Positions 33,756 through 43,400 of a stretch of 64,000 bases of DNA are shown here, piece by piece. Position numbers and translations under genes: made by a program. Numbering within the stretch: position 1 is the first letter of the stretch; each line of letters opens with the position of its first letter. Under the pieces are notes generated by a model, which was not told the origin of the DNA, searched no databases, and worked only from the letters and a program-made list of their open reading frames with translations. The stretch comes from Arachidicoccus sp. BS20 (GTDB taxonomy: Bacteria; Bacteroidota; Bacteroidia; Chitinophagales; Chitinophagaceae): NCBI RefSeq assembly GCF_001659705.1, contig NZ_CP015971.1:2979029-3043028 (forward strand), given 5' to 3'.

Positions 33756-34751
33756 ATGAATAAAGTAAGGGCAGCCATCACTTCTGTTGGCGGATACGTA
33801 CCGGAAACCAAACTTACCAATAGCGATTTAGAAAAAATGATTGATACAACCGATGAGTGGATTACTACGCGAACCGGTATCAAAGAAAGGCGAATATTAA
33901 AAACACCCGGCGCAGCAAGCAGCGATATGGCTGTACCTGCCATTCAGGAAATTCTTCGTAAAAAAAATCTTGACCCGCTGGAAATTGATTGCATCATTTG
34001 TGCAACTGTAACGCCCGATATGGTTTTTCCTGCAACGGCAAATATTATCAGTGATAAGATTGGTGCCAAAAATGCTTTCGGCTTTGATTTGGAAGCAGCG
34101 TGCAGCGGATTTTTATATGCTTTAACCGTTGGTGCATCTTTTATTGAAAGCGGTCGCTACAAAAAAGTAATTGTAGTGGGCGTGGACAAAATGAGTTCCA
34201 TTATCGATTATACCGACAGAACGACTTGCATCATTTTCGGTGATGGAGCAGGTGCCGTTTTATTAGAAGCCGGCGAAGAAAATTTTGGGCTGCAAGACGC
34301 CATTCTAAAAAGCGACGGAGCAGGAAGAAACTGGTTGTATATGAAAGCCGGCGGTTCACTTAAACCGCCAAGCCTGGAAACAGTTACCTCCAAAGAGCAT
34401 TATGTGTATCAGGACGGAAAACACGTGTTCAAATACGCCGTTACCGGCATGGCAGATGTAAGCCAGGAATTAATGGAAAAAAATCATTTGACCGGAGATG
34501 ATATCGATTGGCTGGCGCCGCATCAGGCAAATCTCAGAATTATTGAAGCCACACGCGAGCGCATAGGTATTCCACAGGAAAAAGTAATGATTAATATTCA
34601 CAAATACGGCAATACAACCGCAGCCACCATCCCGCTTTGCTTGTGGGAATGGGAAAACAAACTAAAGAAAGGCGACAACATTATTATGGCAGCTTTCGGC
34701 GGCGGTTTTACGTGGGGCGCGGCATATTTGAAATGGGCATATAACAATTAA
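33756..34751 (+). CDS. fabH: Beta-ketoacyl-ACP synthase III
   Basis: A 331-aa enzyme that condenses acetyl-CoA (or a branched acyl-CoA) with malonyl-ACP to begin fatty-acid synthesis. It shows the typical start [17 protein letters not shown] with [17 protein letters not shown]. The catalytic triad is complete: Cys116 ([11 protein letters not shown]), His256 ([11 protein letters not shown]) and Asn286 ([13 protein letters not shown]). The [10 protein letters not shown] loop and the Gly-rich end ([16 protein letters not shown]) are also standard. Full length for FabH. It is not beside other fab genes; a strong terminator follows. Bacteroidota often have several FabH paralogues, so a specialised role is possible. 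Confidence 0.95.
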   Translation: MNKVRAAITSVGGYVPETKLTNSDLEKMIDTTDEWITTRTGIKERRILKTPGAASSDMAVPAIQEILRKKNLDPLEIDCIICATVTPDMVFPATANIISDKIGAKNAFGFDLEAACSGFLYALTVGASFIESGRYKKVIVVGVDKMSSIIDYTDRTTCIIFGDGAGAVLLEAGEENFGLQDAILKSDGAGRNWLYMKAGGSLKPPSLETVTSKEHYVYQDGKHVFKYAVTGMADVSQELMEKNHLTGDDIDWLAPHQANLRIIEATRERIGIPQEKVMINIHKYGNTTAATIPLCLWEWENKLKKGDNIIMAAFGGGFTWGAAYLKWAYNN

Positions 34752-34783
34752 TTAGTCTTTAGGTTACCAAATAAAACGATAAA

Positions 34784-34826
34784 AAGCGGTTGTTTTACAT
34801 AAAGAAAACAGCCGCTTATTTTTTTA
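34784..34826 (+). terminator. Terminator after fabH
   Basis: Perfect 13-bp stem AAGCGGTTGTTTT / AAAACAGCCGCTT with an 8-nt loop, followed by an A and a T-run. Confidence 0.85.
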
Positions 34827-34915
34827 TTCGGTATTATCATGCTAAATTTATTGATTGGTACGAACCTTGTTCATTGTAGAGTATTTATTTTTGCAAATGA
34901 ATAAATTGATAGATT

Positions 34916-35188
34916 ATGAAAGACGGTCAGAAATTTTTGTCAGGTTTTATATTAGGTGCAGCCGCGGGAGCGGTAATTACCACGTTTTTACAGGGAGAAA
35001 AAGGCAAAGCACTTGTAAAAAATGTGAAGAGCAATCTTAAAGATGCAGCCGGCGACTTGCGGGAAAGCATCGAAAACATTGATACCACTTTGGAAAAATG
35101 GGTCAACAAAGGACGCAGCCTGATAGATGAAATCCGCAAAAAAAATAATGAAGAAGACGTATATGATTACGAGGAAATATTTTCATAA
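34916..35188 (+). CDS. YtxH domain-containing protein
   Basis: A 90-aa protein. Near its start it has a glycine/alanine-rich membrane-associating segment (FLSGFILGAAAGAVITTFLQ), then GEKGKALVKNVKSNLKDAAG and a charged helical part ending in an acidic tail. This is the YtxH (PF12732) layout of small stress-related proteins. It begins a three-gene cassette with a holin-like membrane protein and a hydrophobic/basic protein. A possible -7 box TATTTTTG lies 17 bp upstream of the start codon, but no matching -33 box was seen. Confidence 0.85.
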   Translation: MKDGQKFLSGFILGAAAGAVITTFLQGEKGKALVKNVKSNLKDAAGDLRESIENIDTTLEKWVNKGRSLIDEIRKKNNEEDVYDYEEIFS

Positions 35189-35212
35189 ATCTTACCGCTA
35201 AACAACACTTGC

Positions 35213-35584
35213 ATGGAAGAGCAAAAAGAAGATTTTTTCAAAGATTATGGCAATAAAATAACCGAATATATCGACGACAGATTGCTTTTATTGCGGCTGA
35301 AATCCGTAAAGAAAATATCACAGGTTATGGGGCAGTTAATGTGCATTGCTATCATTATGGGGTTGTGCCTGCTGATATTTCTCTTTTTGAGCGTAATGCT
35401 CGGCTTTTTGCTCGGAAGACTTTTCGACAGCGAGTTTGCAGGTTTTGGAACCGTTACCGGCTTGTTTATTATCGCGTTGGTTATCATGATTGTAAAACGC
35501 AAACAGATACAAAGTAAATTCTTTGGAAATCTTATCATAGACATTCTCCTGGACAAAAACGAAGACGAAGATGAAGTCGCTTAG
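35213..35584 (+). CDS. Phage_holin_3_6-type membrane protein
   Basis: A 123-aa protein with two membrane helices (about 43-68, LMCIAIIMGLCLLIFLFLSV; and about 80-97, FGTVTGLFIIALVIMIV) flanked by a charged N-terminal helix (YIDDRLLLLRLKSVKKISQV) and an acidic C-terminus. This is the layout of the 'phage holin family' PF07332 proteins common next to YtxH genes in Bacteroidota chromosomes, where they are not phage genes. It lies 24 bp after the YtxH gene and overlaps the next by 14 bp. Confidence 0.8.
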   Translation: MEEQKEDFFKDYGNKITEYIDDRLLLLRLKSVKKISQVMGQLMCIAIIMGLCLLIFLFLSVMLGFLLGRLFDSEFAGFGTVTGLFIIALVIMIVKRKQIQSKFFGNLIIDILLDKNEDEDEVA

Positions 35585-35969
35585 CGGAAAAAATATCAAC
35601 CTTTCTCATATCAACAATATAACCGACCTTGATGCTGAAATCCGGAAGGTAAAAGCGCGTGTCCGTACCAATGAAGCAGTAATCAAAAACAATGCGAAAA
35701 AAATTCCTGTCGAAGCAGTAAAATCAACAATCGGTTCTATATTACCTACGTTCGCCAAGGCAAAAATTGCAGATGCGGCTTTTGGCACAATACAAACTTT
35801 GATAGGAGGTATCATAGCTTCGCTGCTCAATGCTAGAAGCAACGGCACATCATTCAAGCAGGGTGTCGCCGATACTTTCAGGCAAATAGGTTTTTTCGAA
35901 ACGGTTAAAGCTATCTTCCAACTGTTCAGGGGAAAGAAGAAGAAAGCCGATAAAAATGAGCAATCCTGA
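35571..35969 (+). CDS. Membrane-associated protein of the YtxH-holin cassette, unknown function
   Basis: A 132-aa basic protein. It has a charged N-terminal helix (ITDLDAEIRKVKARVRTNEA) and a Gly/Ala/Leu-rich central segment (FGTIQTLIGGIIASLLNAR), which may be a membrane hairpin. Its tail is strongly basic (FRGKKKKADKNEQS). Overlap of 14 bp with the holin-like gene implies coupled translation. I recognise no named family; its conservation with YtxH and holin-like genes would suggest an envelope-stress role. Confidence 0.65.
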   Translation: MKSLSGKNINLSHINNITDLDAEIRKVKARVRTNEAVIKNNAKKIPVEAVKSTIGSILPTFAKAKIADAAFGTIQTLIGGIIASLLNARSNGTSFKQGVADTFRQIGFFETVKAIFQLFRGKKKKADKNEQS

Positions 35970-36163
35970 ATGCAATAATAGTTTTTAAAAAAGAACCGAA
36001 ACCATACAAGCCTAAACTTCCGCAACAATAATTGTCCGCCTGTTAAAATATCTTTTTTACCGAAAAGCAGCTTGTTCAAATAAACTTAACTTAATTCGTA
36101 GAATCTATTCTCATACATTCGTATTCACAAAATCGAATATTGTTTAAAATAAAAAATATAAGT

Positions 36164-36310
36164 ATGAAATGAGCCGTAAGAACTTTGCATATCCAAAGTG
36201 ATGATTATTTGGCGAAACGGAGTTCGGCGAAGCAATTCCATCTGACCATTAAAAAACAATAAAAAATAAACAGATGAAAAAGATTCTTTTATTAAGTTTT
36301 GCTGCATTGT
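36164..36310. repeat. Duplicated leader and signal-peptide segment, copy A
   Basis: From ATGAAATGAGCC onward this stretch matches 36747-36880 closely: the same untranslated leader, the same spacing CCATTAAAAAACAATAAAAA before the ATG, and the same first codons of the two secreted proteins. Copy A has an extra 18 bp (after TTTGGCGAA) absent from copy B. It indicates a local tandem duplication. Confidence 0.8.
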
Positions 36311-36690
36311 TTTTTGCAGCGACTTCTCATGCGCAAAGCGCCGATACTACGGCAATTCATCACGCGCACAAAGCATGGCAAAAACGTTCTAAAAAAGGCA
36401 ATACAGATTTTTATAAAAAATTAAATCTCTCTGCCGACCAGCAAACAAAATTGAAGGCAATTAAAGGCGACGAAAAATCAAAAGCCACAGCCATCAAAAA
36501 CAACAGCAACCTGAGCGCCGACGAGAAAAAACAACAACTGAAAGCATTGAACAAAGATGCTTATAACAAGCGCCAGGCAATTTATACCGACGAACAAAAA
36601 GCGCTGATTAAAGAAGACCACGCAAAAAAGAAAGCGCACAAAGGACATAAAAAAGAGGCTACAGGCAACGGTAGCGCGTCAGTCGATTAA
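36274..36690 (+). CDS. Secreted Spy-like basic protein, paralogue 1
   Basis: A 138-aa protein with a signal peptide (KKILLLSFAALFFAATSHAQ). The mature part is lysine-rich and helical. It carries two LxxxQ-like heptads characteristic of Spy/CpxP-type periplasmic proteins: LNLSADQQTKLKAIKGDEKS and LSADEKKQQLKALNKD, then IYTDEQKALIKEDHAKK. In the broad family these proteins act as ATP-independent chaperones or stress sensors. The high lysine content is unusual and could bind acidic partners. It is the first of a tandem pair sharing leader and signal peptide with 36838-37233. Confidence 0.72.
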   Translation: MKKILLLSFAALFFAATSHAQSADTTAIHHAHKAWQKRSKKGNTDFYKKLNLSADQQTKLKAIKGDEKSKATAIKNNSNLSADEKKQQLKALNKDAYNKRQAIYTDEQKALIKEDHAKKKAHKGHKKEATGNGSASVD

Positions 36691-36746
36691 ACATTATTTT
36701 CTCTAAACCGGAAATCAATAATTTGACAATTTAAAAAAGTAAACAG

Positions 36747-36880
36747 ATGAAATGAGCCATAAGAACTTTGCATACTCAAAGCGATGTTTATTTGGCGAAT
36801 TCCATCTGACCATTAAAAAACAATAAAAAATAAACAGATGAAAAAGATTCTCTTTTTAAGTTTTGCAGCATTAAGTTTTG
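36747..36880. repeat. Duplicated leader and signal-peptide segment, copy B
   Basis: Partner of 36164-36310. The divergence of the mature proteins compared with the conserved leader suggests either gene conversion at the 5' ends or selection on the leader. Confidence 0.8.
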
Positions 36881-37233
36881 CAGCAACAACACATGCGCAA
36901 AGCGCAGATACGAAAACTCCCCGCGGTGGCAGAATGAACCGTGAAGCAATGATTCAGCGACAGGAAGCTGCCGAAGCAAAAGCTTTGGATTTGACAGATG
37001 ACCAAAAAACGCAATTTGCGGCATTGGACAAAGCGCAGTTTGCTAAAATGGATTCTATCAGACAAAGCGGTAGCGGCGACAGACAAGCTTTCATGGACAT
37101 TATGAAAGAAACAAACGACAAGAAAAAAGCGCTGCTTACTCCCGACCAGCAAACCAAATGGGATGCTTATCAAAAAGAAAGAATGCAGCGTTTCAGAAGA
37201 CCTCGCGGCGGCAACGGCGGCGGACAACAGTAA
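36838..37233 (+). CDS. Secreted Spy-like protein, paralogue 2
   Basis: A 131-aa protein with a signal peptide nearly identical to that of its neighbour (KKILFLSFAALSFAATTHAQ). The mature helical part has ALDLTDDQKTQFAALDKAQF, then KALLTPDQQTKWDAYQKERM, the LTxxQ-type motifs of Spy-like proteins. The end is Arg/Gly-rich (RRPRGGNGGGQQ). The mature sequence is only distantly similar to paralogue 1. It has its own leader (copy B), so both genes may be independently transcribed, and a terminator follows. Role: probable periplasmic stress chaperone, by family resemblance. Confidence 0.75.
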   Translation: MKKILFLSFAALSFAATTHAQSADTKTPRGGRMNREAMIQRQEAAEAKALDLTDDQKTQFAALDKAQFAKMDSIRQSGSGDRQAFMDIMKETNDKKKALLTPDQQTKWDAYQKERMQRFRRPRGGNGGGQQ

Positions 37234-37256
37234 TATTTTAACTTTTTCCGAAAAGA

Positions 37257-37305
37257 AAAGCATTGCAATTTCAACATGTTTTGAAGAATGCAATGCTTTT
37301 TTTAT
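37257..37305 (+). terminator. Terminator after the second Spy-like gene
   Basis: AAAGCATTGCA / TGCAATGCTTT perfect 11-bp stem, 21-nt loop, then TTTTATTTTT. It also argues against translation starts for the next gene before 37,300. Confidence 0.75.
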
Positions 37306-37332
37306 TTTTACTCCTCAGAAAACTCTACTCCG

Positions 37333-37848
37333 ATGAAAAGTCAGAATACATGCATAAAAGTAGTTGCTCTTATTTTCACTTGTTTACTACTTATAACAAG
37401 CGTTGGCTCATTCGCACAAAACAGGAAAAAGAAAAAACACGGTTTTACCATGCCTACCATGGCGCAGCAGGAAAGCTATAAAACGTATCTGAAAAAAATG
37501 CTGGGAGATTCCGTAAATATTCCTTTGGCAAAAAGAGATACGGTTGCGTCCATAGAGTTGGCAAATATTCTAAAGAAAATGAAAGTCAATGCAGATAAGT
37601 CTGTGGCAAAGGAAGATAAAGATGTGCAAAACGGAATGCTCGACGATGATATGTATATGCAACTCGGCGCTATACTTTCCGTGGACGAATTGCAGCGCCT
37701 TCAGGCTTTTGAACAACGTCAAAAAGCGGCGGCAGAGGCTGCCGAAAAAGAGCGGAAAGACAAAGAAAACCAAAGTAATTTCAGCCCTATGAATCGCGGT
37801 TATGGTTATGGTGGTTACGGCTACGGTGGCTACGGTGGATATTACTAA
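37333..37848 (+). CDS. Secreted protein with Gly/Tyr-rich tail, unknown function
   Basis: A 171-aa protein from the ATG at 37333; upstream in-frame codons lie within the terminator. Signal peptide VVALIFTCLLLITSVGSFAQ. Mature part: a basic stretch (NRKKKKHGF), helices with LGAILSVDELQRLQAFEQRQ, and an Ala/Glu/Lys coiled segment. The tail is glycine/tyrosine-rich (YGYGGYGYGGYGGYY). The LSVDELQRLQ phrase again resembles Spy-type motifs, so it may belong to the same functional group. Glycine/tyrosine-rich tails can mediate self-association; this is speculation. No family recognised. Confidence 0.65.
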   Translation: MKSQNTCIKVVALIFTCLLLITSVGSFAQNRKKKKHGFTMPTMAQQESYKTYLKKMLGDSVNIPLAKRDTVASIELANILKKMKVNADKSVAKEDKDVQNGMLDDDMYMQLGAILSVDELQRLQAFEQRQKAAAEAAEKERKDKENQSNFSPMNRGYGYGGYGYGGYGGYY

Positions 37849-37903
37849 AAGACAATAATTTGATATTGCCGTACGTTTTATCCTTAAAACAGTTAATTAT
37901 CTA

Positions 37904-38440
37904 ATGAAAAAAATAACGGGCATTGCTGCGTTCTTATTATCGGCACAACTTTCTTTCTCGCAAAATTTGAGAAACAACAAGTTTGATTTGCCTGTGGTAG
38001 AAAATGAAATTGCTTTTCTGCAATTCGACACTTTGCCGAAACTGACTAAAAATGATTTTTATGCTTACGGCAAGGAGTGGTTGGCGCAAACATTTAATGT
38101 AAACAAATTCGATATTGATAATAAGCAAGCGGGAGAACTGGAAAGTTATATCAGATTCAAAATTGATGATGCCAATATAAAAGAACCGCTAAACTATACA
38201 GCAAAGGTTTCCCTTAAATTTATTGATGGGATTATCCGGTTTAAATTTCATGATTTAAAATACACTACGGAAGACAACCGCAAAGAAGTTGTCGATATTA
38301 ATTACCGGGTGCAGCAACAAATGCGTGCCCGCACAGATGCGCTTTATCCAGATACTTGGAATTCGCTAAAAGATTACAGCACCGGGTTGCTGGAAAATTT
38401 CAAAGATTTTATGGAAGATAAGAGTGGGGAGAAGTTGTAG
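37904..38440 (+). CDS. DUF4468-like secreted protein
   Basis: A 178-aa protein with a signal peptide (KKITGIAAFLLSAQLSFSQ). The domain that follows has FDTLPKLTKNDFYAYGKEWL, then AGELESYIRFKIDDANIKEP and a beta-strand pair (YTAKVSLKFIDGIIRFKFHD), matching the DUF4468 'TBP-like fold' proteins common in Bacteroidetes. Function of the family is unknown. It stands alone, with a terminator that it shares with the convergent SusD gene. Confidence 0.75.
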   Translation: MKKITGIAAFLLSAQLSFSQNLRNNKFDLPVVENEIAFLQFDTLPKLTKNDFYAYGKEWLAQTFNVNKFDIDNKQAGELESYIRFKIDDANIKEPLNYTAKVSLKFIDGIIRFKFHDLKYTTEDNRKEVVDINYRVQQQMRARTDALYPDTWNSLKDYSTGLLENFKDFMEDKSGEKL

Positions 38441-38461
38441 GAATAAATACTAGACTAAAAT

Positions 38462-38496
38462 AAAAAAGCTGTCCCAAATTTTGAGACAGCTTTTTT
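38462..38496. terminator. Bidirectional terminator
   Basis: Perfect 12-bp stem AAAAAAGCTGTC / GACAGCTTTTTT with an 11-nt loop, between the convergent stops at 38440 (+) and 38515 (-). Confidence 0.88.
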
Positions 38497-38514
38497 ATTT
38501 GTAAATAATCAAGA

Positions 38515-40458
38515 TTAATGCTGCGCCCACCAAAGCGGTGTTAAAACTGCATCGTTACCACCTAAGGCTGATACAGCTTGCTCATAACCTGTGGCGTTAC
38601 TATTTTTCAAGCTTGACGGATAAGGTTCTCTTTGTGGGAAAAACTTCACATTTGATGTCATATAATTCGAAGAAGTTAAAGCTGGTAAAGTTTGAATTGG
38701 ATTCTCAATAACCACATTCTCAAAAAATGGTAAACCAAGTCTTCTGTGGTCGCTCCAAGCTTCTAATGGTAACCAAGGTGTTTGTGCTATAAACTTTTGC
38801 GTAATAATTTTTGTAAGGTGGTCATTACGCACACTTCCGTTTTTATACAAGTTATTTACCGGATATTTTATTGAAGCAGTACCTGTAGCTCCTGTCATAC
38901 CATCAACATAGTTCATTGTGTGAGCCTCTCCAGGTTCAGTTGTGTGATTCCAGCTTACAGAAGTACCTGCTCTGTTGTAATCCGTAGAAGCCAAATATGT
39001 TCCCAAATATTGTGAAACACCCCAATATTGGAAACTACTTGCGATACCTGCCTCATAAGCATCCTGACCACTCATTGGTACAGACCAACCTCTTTCTGCA
39101 GCTTCTGCTAAGAGAAAATATGTCTCCCAAGGAGCGAAAAATACTCGTTCCGCAGTTTGTGTTCTAAATGAATTTACCAAACTTGGTACAAAACCGTTTG
39201 CAGCAACATATATATTATTTAAATCATTGGTATTAGCTGGTCCGCCTTTAGTACCTAAATCGCCATCCGGTACGGGATTCCATGTATACTTAGCGTTAAT
39301 AGTTTTCACTACGTTGCCATTTACGTCCCTTAAACGTCCTGTTGTAGTAGTATTAACAGCACCTGCACTCGGATACGTGGGACTGTTAAAATTGCCTGGA
39401 ATATAGAACATTTGATATGCGCGGGGATCTATCGTATATGGTAATCCATCCAACCAATATCCTGCAGAAGGGTCATTCGTCATAGTAGAAAACTGGTTTG
39501 GAAATTTCTGCCCAATATAATTTGCCGCTTTGATATTTCCCTGAGCAGAATCCAAATTATCACTTATCACACTTGGTAATAGATCTTTTGATTTAACCCC
39601 ACCAAGATTGAGAAATAAATTATTTAGAGTAACACCTATTGGCAATACATACCAACTACGTGTGTATACGCCAGACAAATCATCCCATCCCGGTTTTTCT
39701 TGAATCTGGAAAATATCTGCATTATCTGTTAATAAGCTTCCTTTTGCCGCATCTTCAAATTCAGATTGTGCTTTGGCTTCATCTACTTCCGACAGCCTCA
39801 TTGCTAGGCGCATACGCAAGGAATTAGCATATTTCTGCCATTTTGTAAAATTATAACCAAAAGCAGGGTCTTCATCTTTAATATCTGAGGCATCTACACT
39901 TACATCAATTTTTGAACTTGCGTCTTTCAACTCATCCAATAAATAATAATAAACAGTTTTTACATCCACAAAAGTTGGATTTGTTCCTTGAAATCCGTCA
40001 ATAGGAATTGGTCCAAAGCAGTCGCTCATTTCACTCATGAGATATGCTCTCCATATTCTTGCAACTTGCAGTAAATTGTTTGTATATGGTTTTTGTGTAC
40101 CTGCGGTTATCTGCTGATTAGCGACATCTACTGCACTATTGATGTAATTTAATGAGCTAGATATTTCATCATAATACTCGCCAATCCACTCGTCGCCGTA
40201 GCTGCCCCATGAAAATGTTTCTCCATCTGCATCTGCAATTTGGTGTCCAGCAGCCTGCCAATACAAAATAAAGGCTCTTTCAGATACGGACGGGTTTTGC
40301 TGATTGTGTATAATGGAATTGTCAATAAAATACTCTACCTGCACCTGGTCGGTACTTGCCGCGGTGGGGTCGGTATTTAGCTCGTCAAACTTGCTACATG
40401 CTGCCAATGCAAGACTACTTGCAATAACTACGCATGATTTTATTAATGTCTTTTTCAT
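38515..40458 (-). CDS. SusD-like outer-membrane lipoprotein (SusD-like_2 type)
   Basis: A 647-aa lipoprotein with signal IASSLALAACSKFDELNTDP; the 'FDELNTDP' continuation after the lipid Cys is typical of the SusD-like_2 (PF12771) subgroup. Other family features: RAYLMSEMSDCFGPIPIDGF, KWQKYANSLRMRLAMRLSEV, and a C-terminal EAWSDHRRLGLPFFENV. Such proteins pair with SusC transporters for oligosaccharides, peptides or other nutrients. It lies 19 bp after its SusC gene. The length is larger than usual SusD (about 500) but normal for this subgroup. Substrate unknown, because no enzyme gene is linked. Confidence 0.9.
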   Translation of the reverse strand: MKKTLIKSCVVIASSLALAACSKFDELNTDPTAASTDQVQVEYFIDNSIIHNQQNPSVSERAFILYWQAAGHQIADADGETFSWGSYGDEWIGEYYDEISSSLNYINSAVDVANQQITAGTQKPYTNNLLQVARIWRAYLMSEMSDCFGPIPIDGFQGTNPTFVDVKTVYYYLLDELKDASSKIDVSVDASDIKDEDPAFGYNFTKWQKYANSLRMRLAMRLSEVDEAKAQSEFEDAAKGSLLTDNADIFQIQEKPGWDDLSGVYTRSWYVLPIGVTLNNLFLNLGGVKSKDLLPSVISDNLDSAQGNIKAANYIGQKFPNQFSTMTNDPSAGYWLDGLPYTIDPRAYQMFYIPGNFNSPTYPSAGAVNTTTTGRLRDVNGNVVKTINAKYTWNPVPDGDLGTKGGPANTNDLNNIYVAANGFVPSLVNSFRTQTAERVFFAPWETYFLLAEAAERGWSVPMSGQDAYEAGIASSFQYWGVSQYLGTYLASTDYNRAGTSVSWNHTTEPGEAHTMNYVDGMTGATGTASIKYPVNNLYKNGSVRNDHLTKIITQKFIAQTPWLPLEAWSDHRRLGLPFFENVVIENPIQTLPALTSSNYMTSNVKFFPQREPYPSSLKNSNATGYEQAVSALGGNDAVLTPLWWAQH

Positions 40459-40477
40459 AATTTAAAGATTATTTAGA

Positions 40478-43400
40478 TTAGAAACCTAAGTTTAAATTGA
40501 TATAGAATGTTCTCGTTGTAGGTGCTGCACCGTTTTCAAATCCGACAGCATTTGTACTGGTTGCATAAACACTTTCCGGGTCCATGCCGTGCATATGACT
40601 GGAGATTAGCCATACGTTGTTCATTGATACAGACAACACGGCTTTTTGAAATGGTGTTTTTGCTAACATTTTATGGTTAAAGCTATAACCTAACTGAATA
40701 TTTCTGATACGAATATTAGATGCATCATATAAGTTGGCTTCATTTATGCCTAGGTTACCGGAACCTGCAACCGCTGTCCAATATTGCTGTGTAGATATTT
40801 TGCTGGTGTTAGGAGCATAGCTGCCGGAACCATTATCAACCACGCCGGCAACAACCATTGAATCTCTTCTGCCGTTTACAACAGTCAAAGCTGATGTTCC
40901 ATTTAATTCTAAGGACGTTAAAGTAGCTGAAAACATTTTGCCCCCGAAACGAGCGTCCACCAGAACTGATAAGCTGAAGTTCTTGTAGGTAAAACCATTA
41001 GTAATGCCTAATAGCGAACTGGCTTGTTGATTTCCCAAATCTTTGGTTGCTGAACCGTCTGCAGCCTGAGGTCTGCCTACATTATCTACAATCAGTTGAC
41101 CATGATATGGGCTGGTTTTATCAGTTACTCGGTCAAAATATGTTCCATAAATTTCGCCATATTTTTTACCAACTTCTGCAACTACAGATAAATTGTCATA
41201 ACCACCCAATGTGTATTTTTGAATATCTCCATATAATGCTTTAATCGTATTGTTATTTGTGGAATAATTTCCGGTAATTGTCCAACCGAATCCAGTTGGG
41301 TTGTCTAGTATCTTTGCATCGACCACCAACTCAACCCCTTTATTTTGAATATTACCAGCATTTATTTTCATTGAGCTATATCCGCTTAATGGATCCAATG
41401 GTAAATTGAAAATTTGATTTGTTGCATTTGATTTATACAAAGCAAGGTCAAATCCTACACGGCTTTGGAAAAATCGCATTTCCAGACCTGCTTCATAAGA
41501 TTTCATTAGTTCACTTTTTATGTCGGGATTGTACAACACACTTCCTCTTTGAGCGGTGGTATTACCATTAGGGTCTTTGCCAATACTATATGTATTATAC
41601 AGCTGGTATGCAGGAAGGTCATTACCTGCAGACGCATATGATGCACGTAATTTACCATAGCTAATCCATGAAGGTAAGTGTCCGCCGACCTTGTTAATCA
41701 TATCAGTAAATACATAAGATAAACTTACAGATGGATACCTGTATGACCTATTTGCAGAGCTTAACGCTGATGACCAGTCATTTCTGAGGGTACCAGTAAG
41801 ATACAAATAATCATCATAGTTCAATTCCAGTGTACCGTAAACAGAGTTAATTTTTTTATTCGTATAGCCTGAACTTGTCGTTGGATATCCACTTGCGTTG
41901 CCAAGTGTAAAAAGGTTTGGAACAACTAAGAGCCCTGCGCTTGAGTTTAAATAAGAACTGTATTGAGACATTAGATTGCCGCCTACAGAAACAGTACCTC
42001 CTAACTTTCCAAACACATCATCTTTTTGTGCAGTTACCAAAGCGCTATAATCTGTTTCACGGAAAGTAGATTTTCCTACACCATAATTCCCTGTTGTACT
42101 TGCTGGGCTGCCAGCGTATGTTTTACTCTCGGTATTGGTTGTGTACATGTCGGAGCCGCCTTCAACTTGGGCGCTTAACCAATCATTGAACTGATATTTT
42201 AATGTTCCATGCATTAAAAATCTGTCTCTTGCATCGCTGTTTAGACGATATTTAGCTGCCCAGTAAGGATTTTGTGCGTTACCACCGGCATACCAAATCA
42301 TATTACCATTCTCATCAGTCGCTTTCTTATAACTGGTAATGTCAATTGACGGCGGAAGAAGATAGGTCGCAAAAAATGTATTGTTTCCTTGAACTGCAGC
42401 ACCTCCTTGTGGTCTGTTTTTGGCTACAGAATTAATGTATTGAATTTTCGCATCAAATGACCATCTATTGTCCTTACCAAATTTAGTTACGGCTCTTGTT
42501 GTAATATTGTTTCTTGTTAGTTTTGCGCCTGGAATAATGCTTTTATCATCCATACGGTTATAAGAAGTATAGATAGAAGTATTGTTAAATTGCTGCTGGA
42601 ATGAAATGCTTTGGTTAGAAATAATGCCATCGCCAAAATAATTACCAACATTGTTGTAAGCCCTTAACGGAACGCTATCTCCTTGTGCATCTTCAACTAA
42701 ATGTCCATCGATTGGAGCACCCCAGCTTGTACTTGCAGTTGGGCTATAAACGCCTGATGAACCGGCACTAAAATCCTTCTGTAATTTAGGGTTTGCAAAA
42801 ATACTTTCAATGCCTATCGAAGATGAAACAGATATACCTAATCCGTTTTGCTTTTTACCCGATTTAGTGGTAATCATAATTACTCCGTTACCACCTCTTG
42901 AGCCGTAAAGTGCGGCTGCTGCGGGACCCTTCAATACAGTAAGTGAAGCAATATCGTCTGCACTGATGTCGCTCAAACCATTACCCATATCCAAAGATGG
43001 ATTCCAAAAGTCGTTGTTTGATGCTCCTGTGAAATTGTCATATGGAACACCATCTACAACAATTAACGGTTGGCTTAATCCTGATATTGAATTATTTCCT
43101 CTTAAAACAATTTGAGAAGAACCACCGGGTCCATTACCTGAACGAGTGATTTGTAACCCTGCAACTTTACCAGAAAGATCATTTACAAGATTTGGCTCTT
43201 TTGCATCAGCTAAAGTTTGTCCGCTTACCTCCTGGACGGCGTAGCCCAACGCGCGGCTCTTTCTTTTAATACCCAATGCCGTTACTACCACATCATTGCC
43301 TGCGCTTGCAGTATCGCTTTGCGTAAGCGTTACATTCAATGTAGAAGTTGATGCAATTACTTCTTTCGTTGCATAACCAATGTAAGCAAATCGTAGTGTA

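Noticed and set aside
35213-35969. Prophage remnant suggested by the holin-like gene
   Set aside because: No other phage genes are nearby, and the YtxH-holin pair is a usual chromosomal cassette in Bacteroidota.
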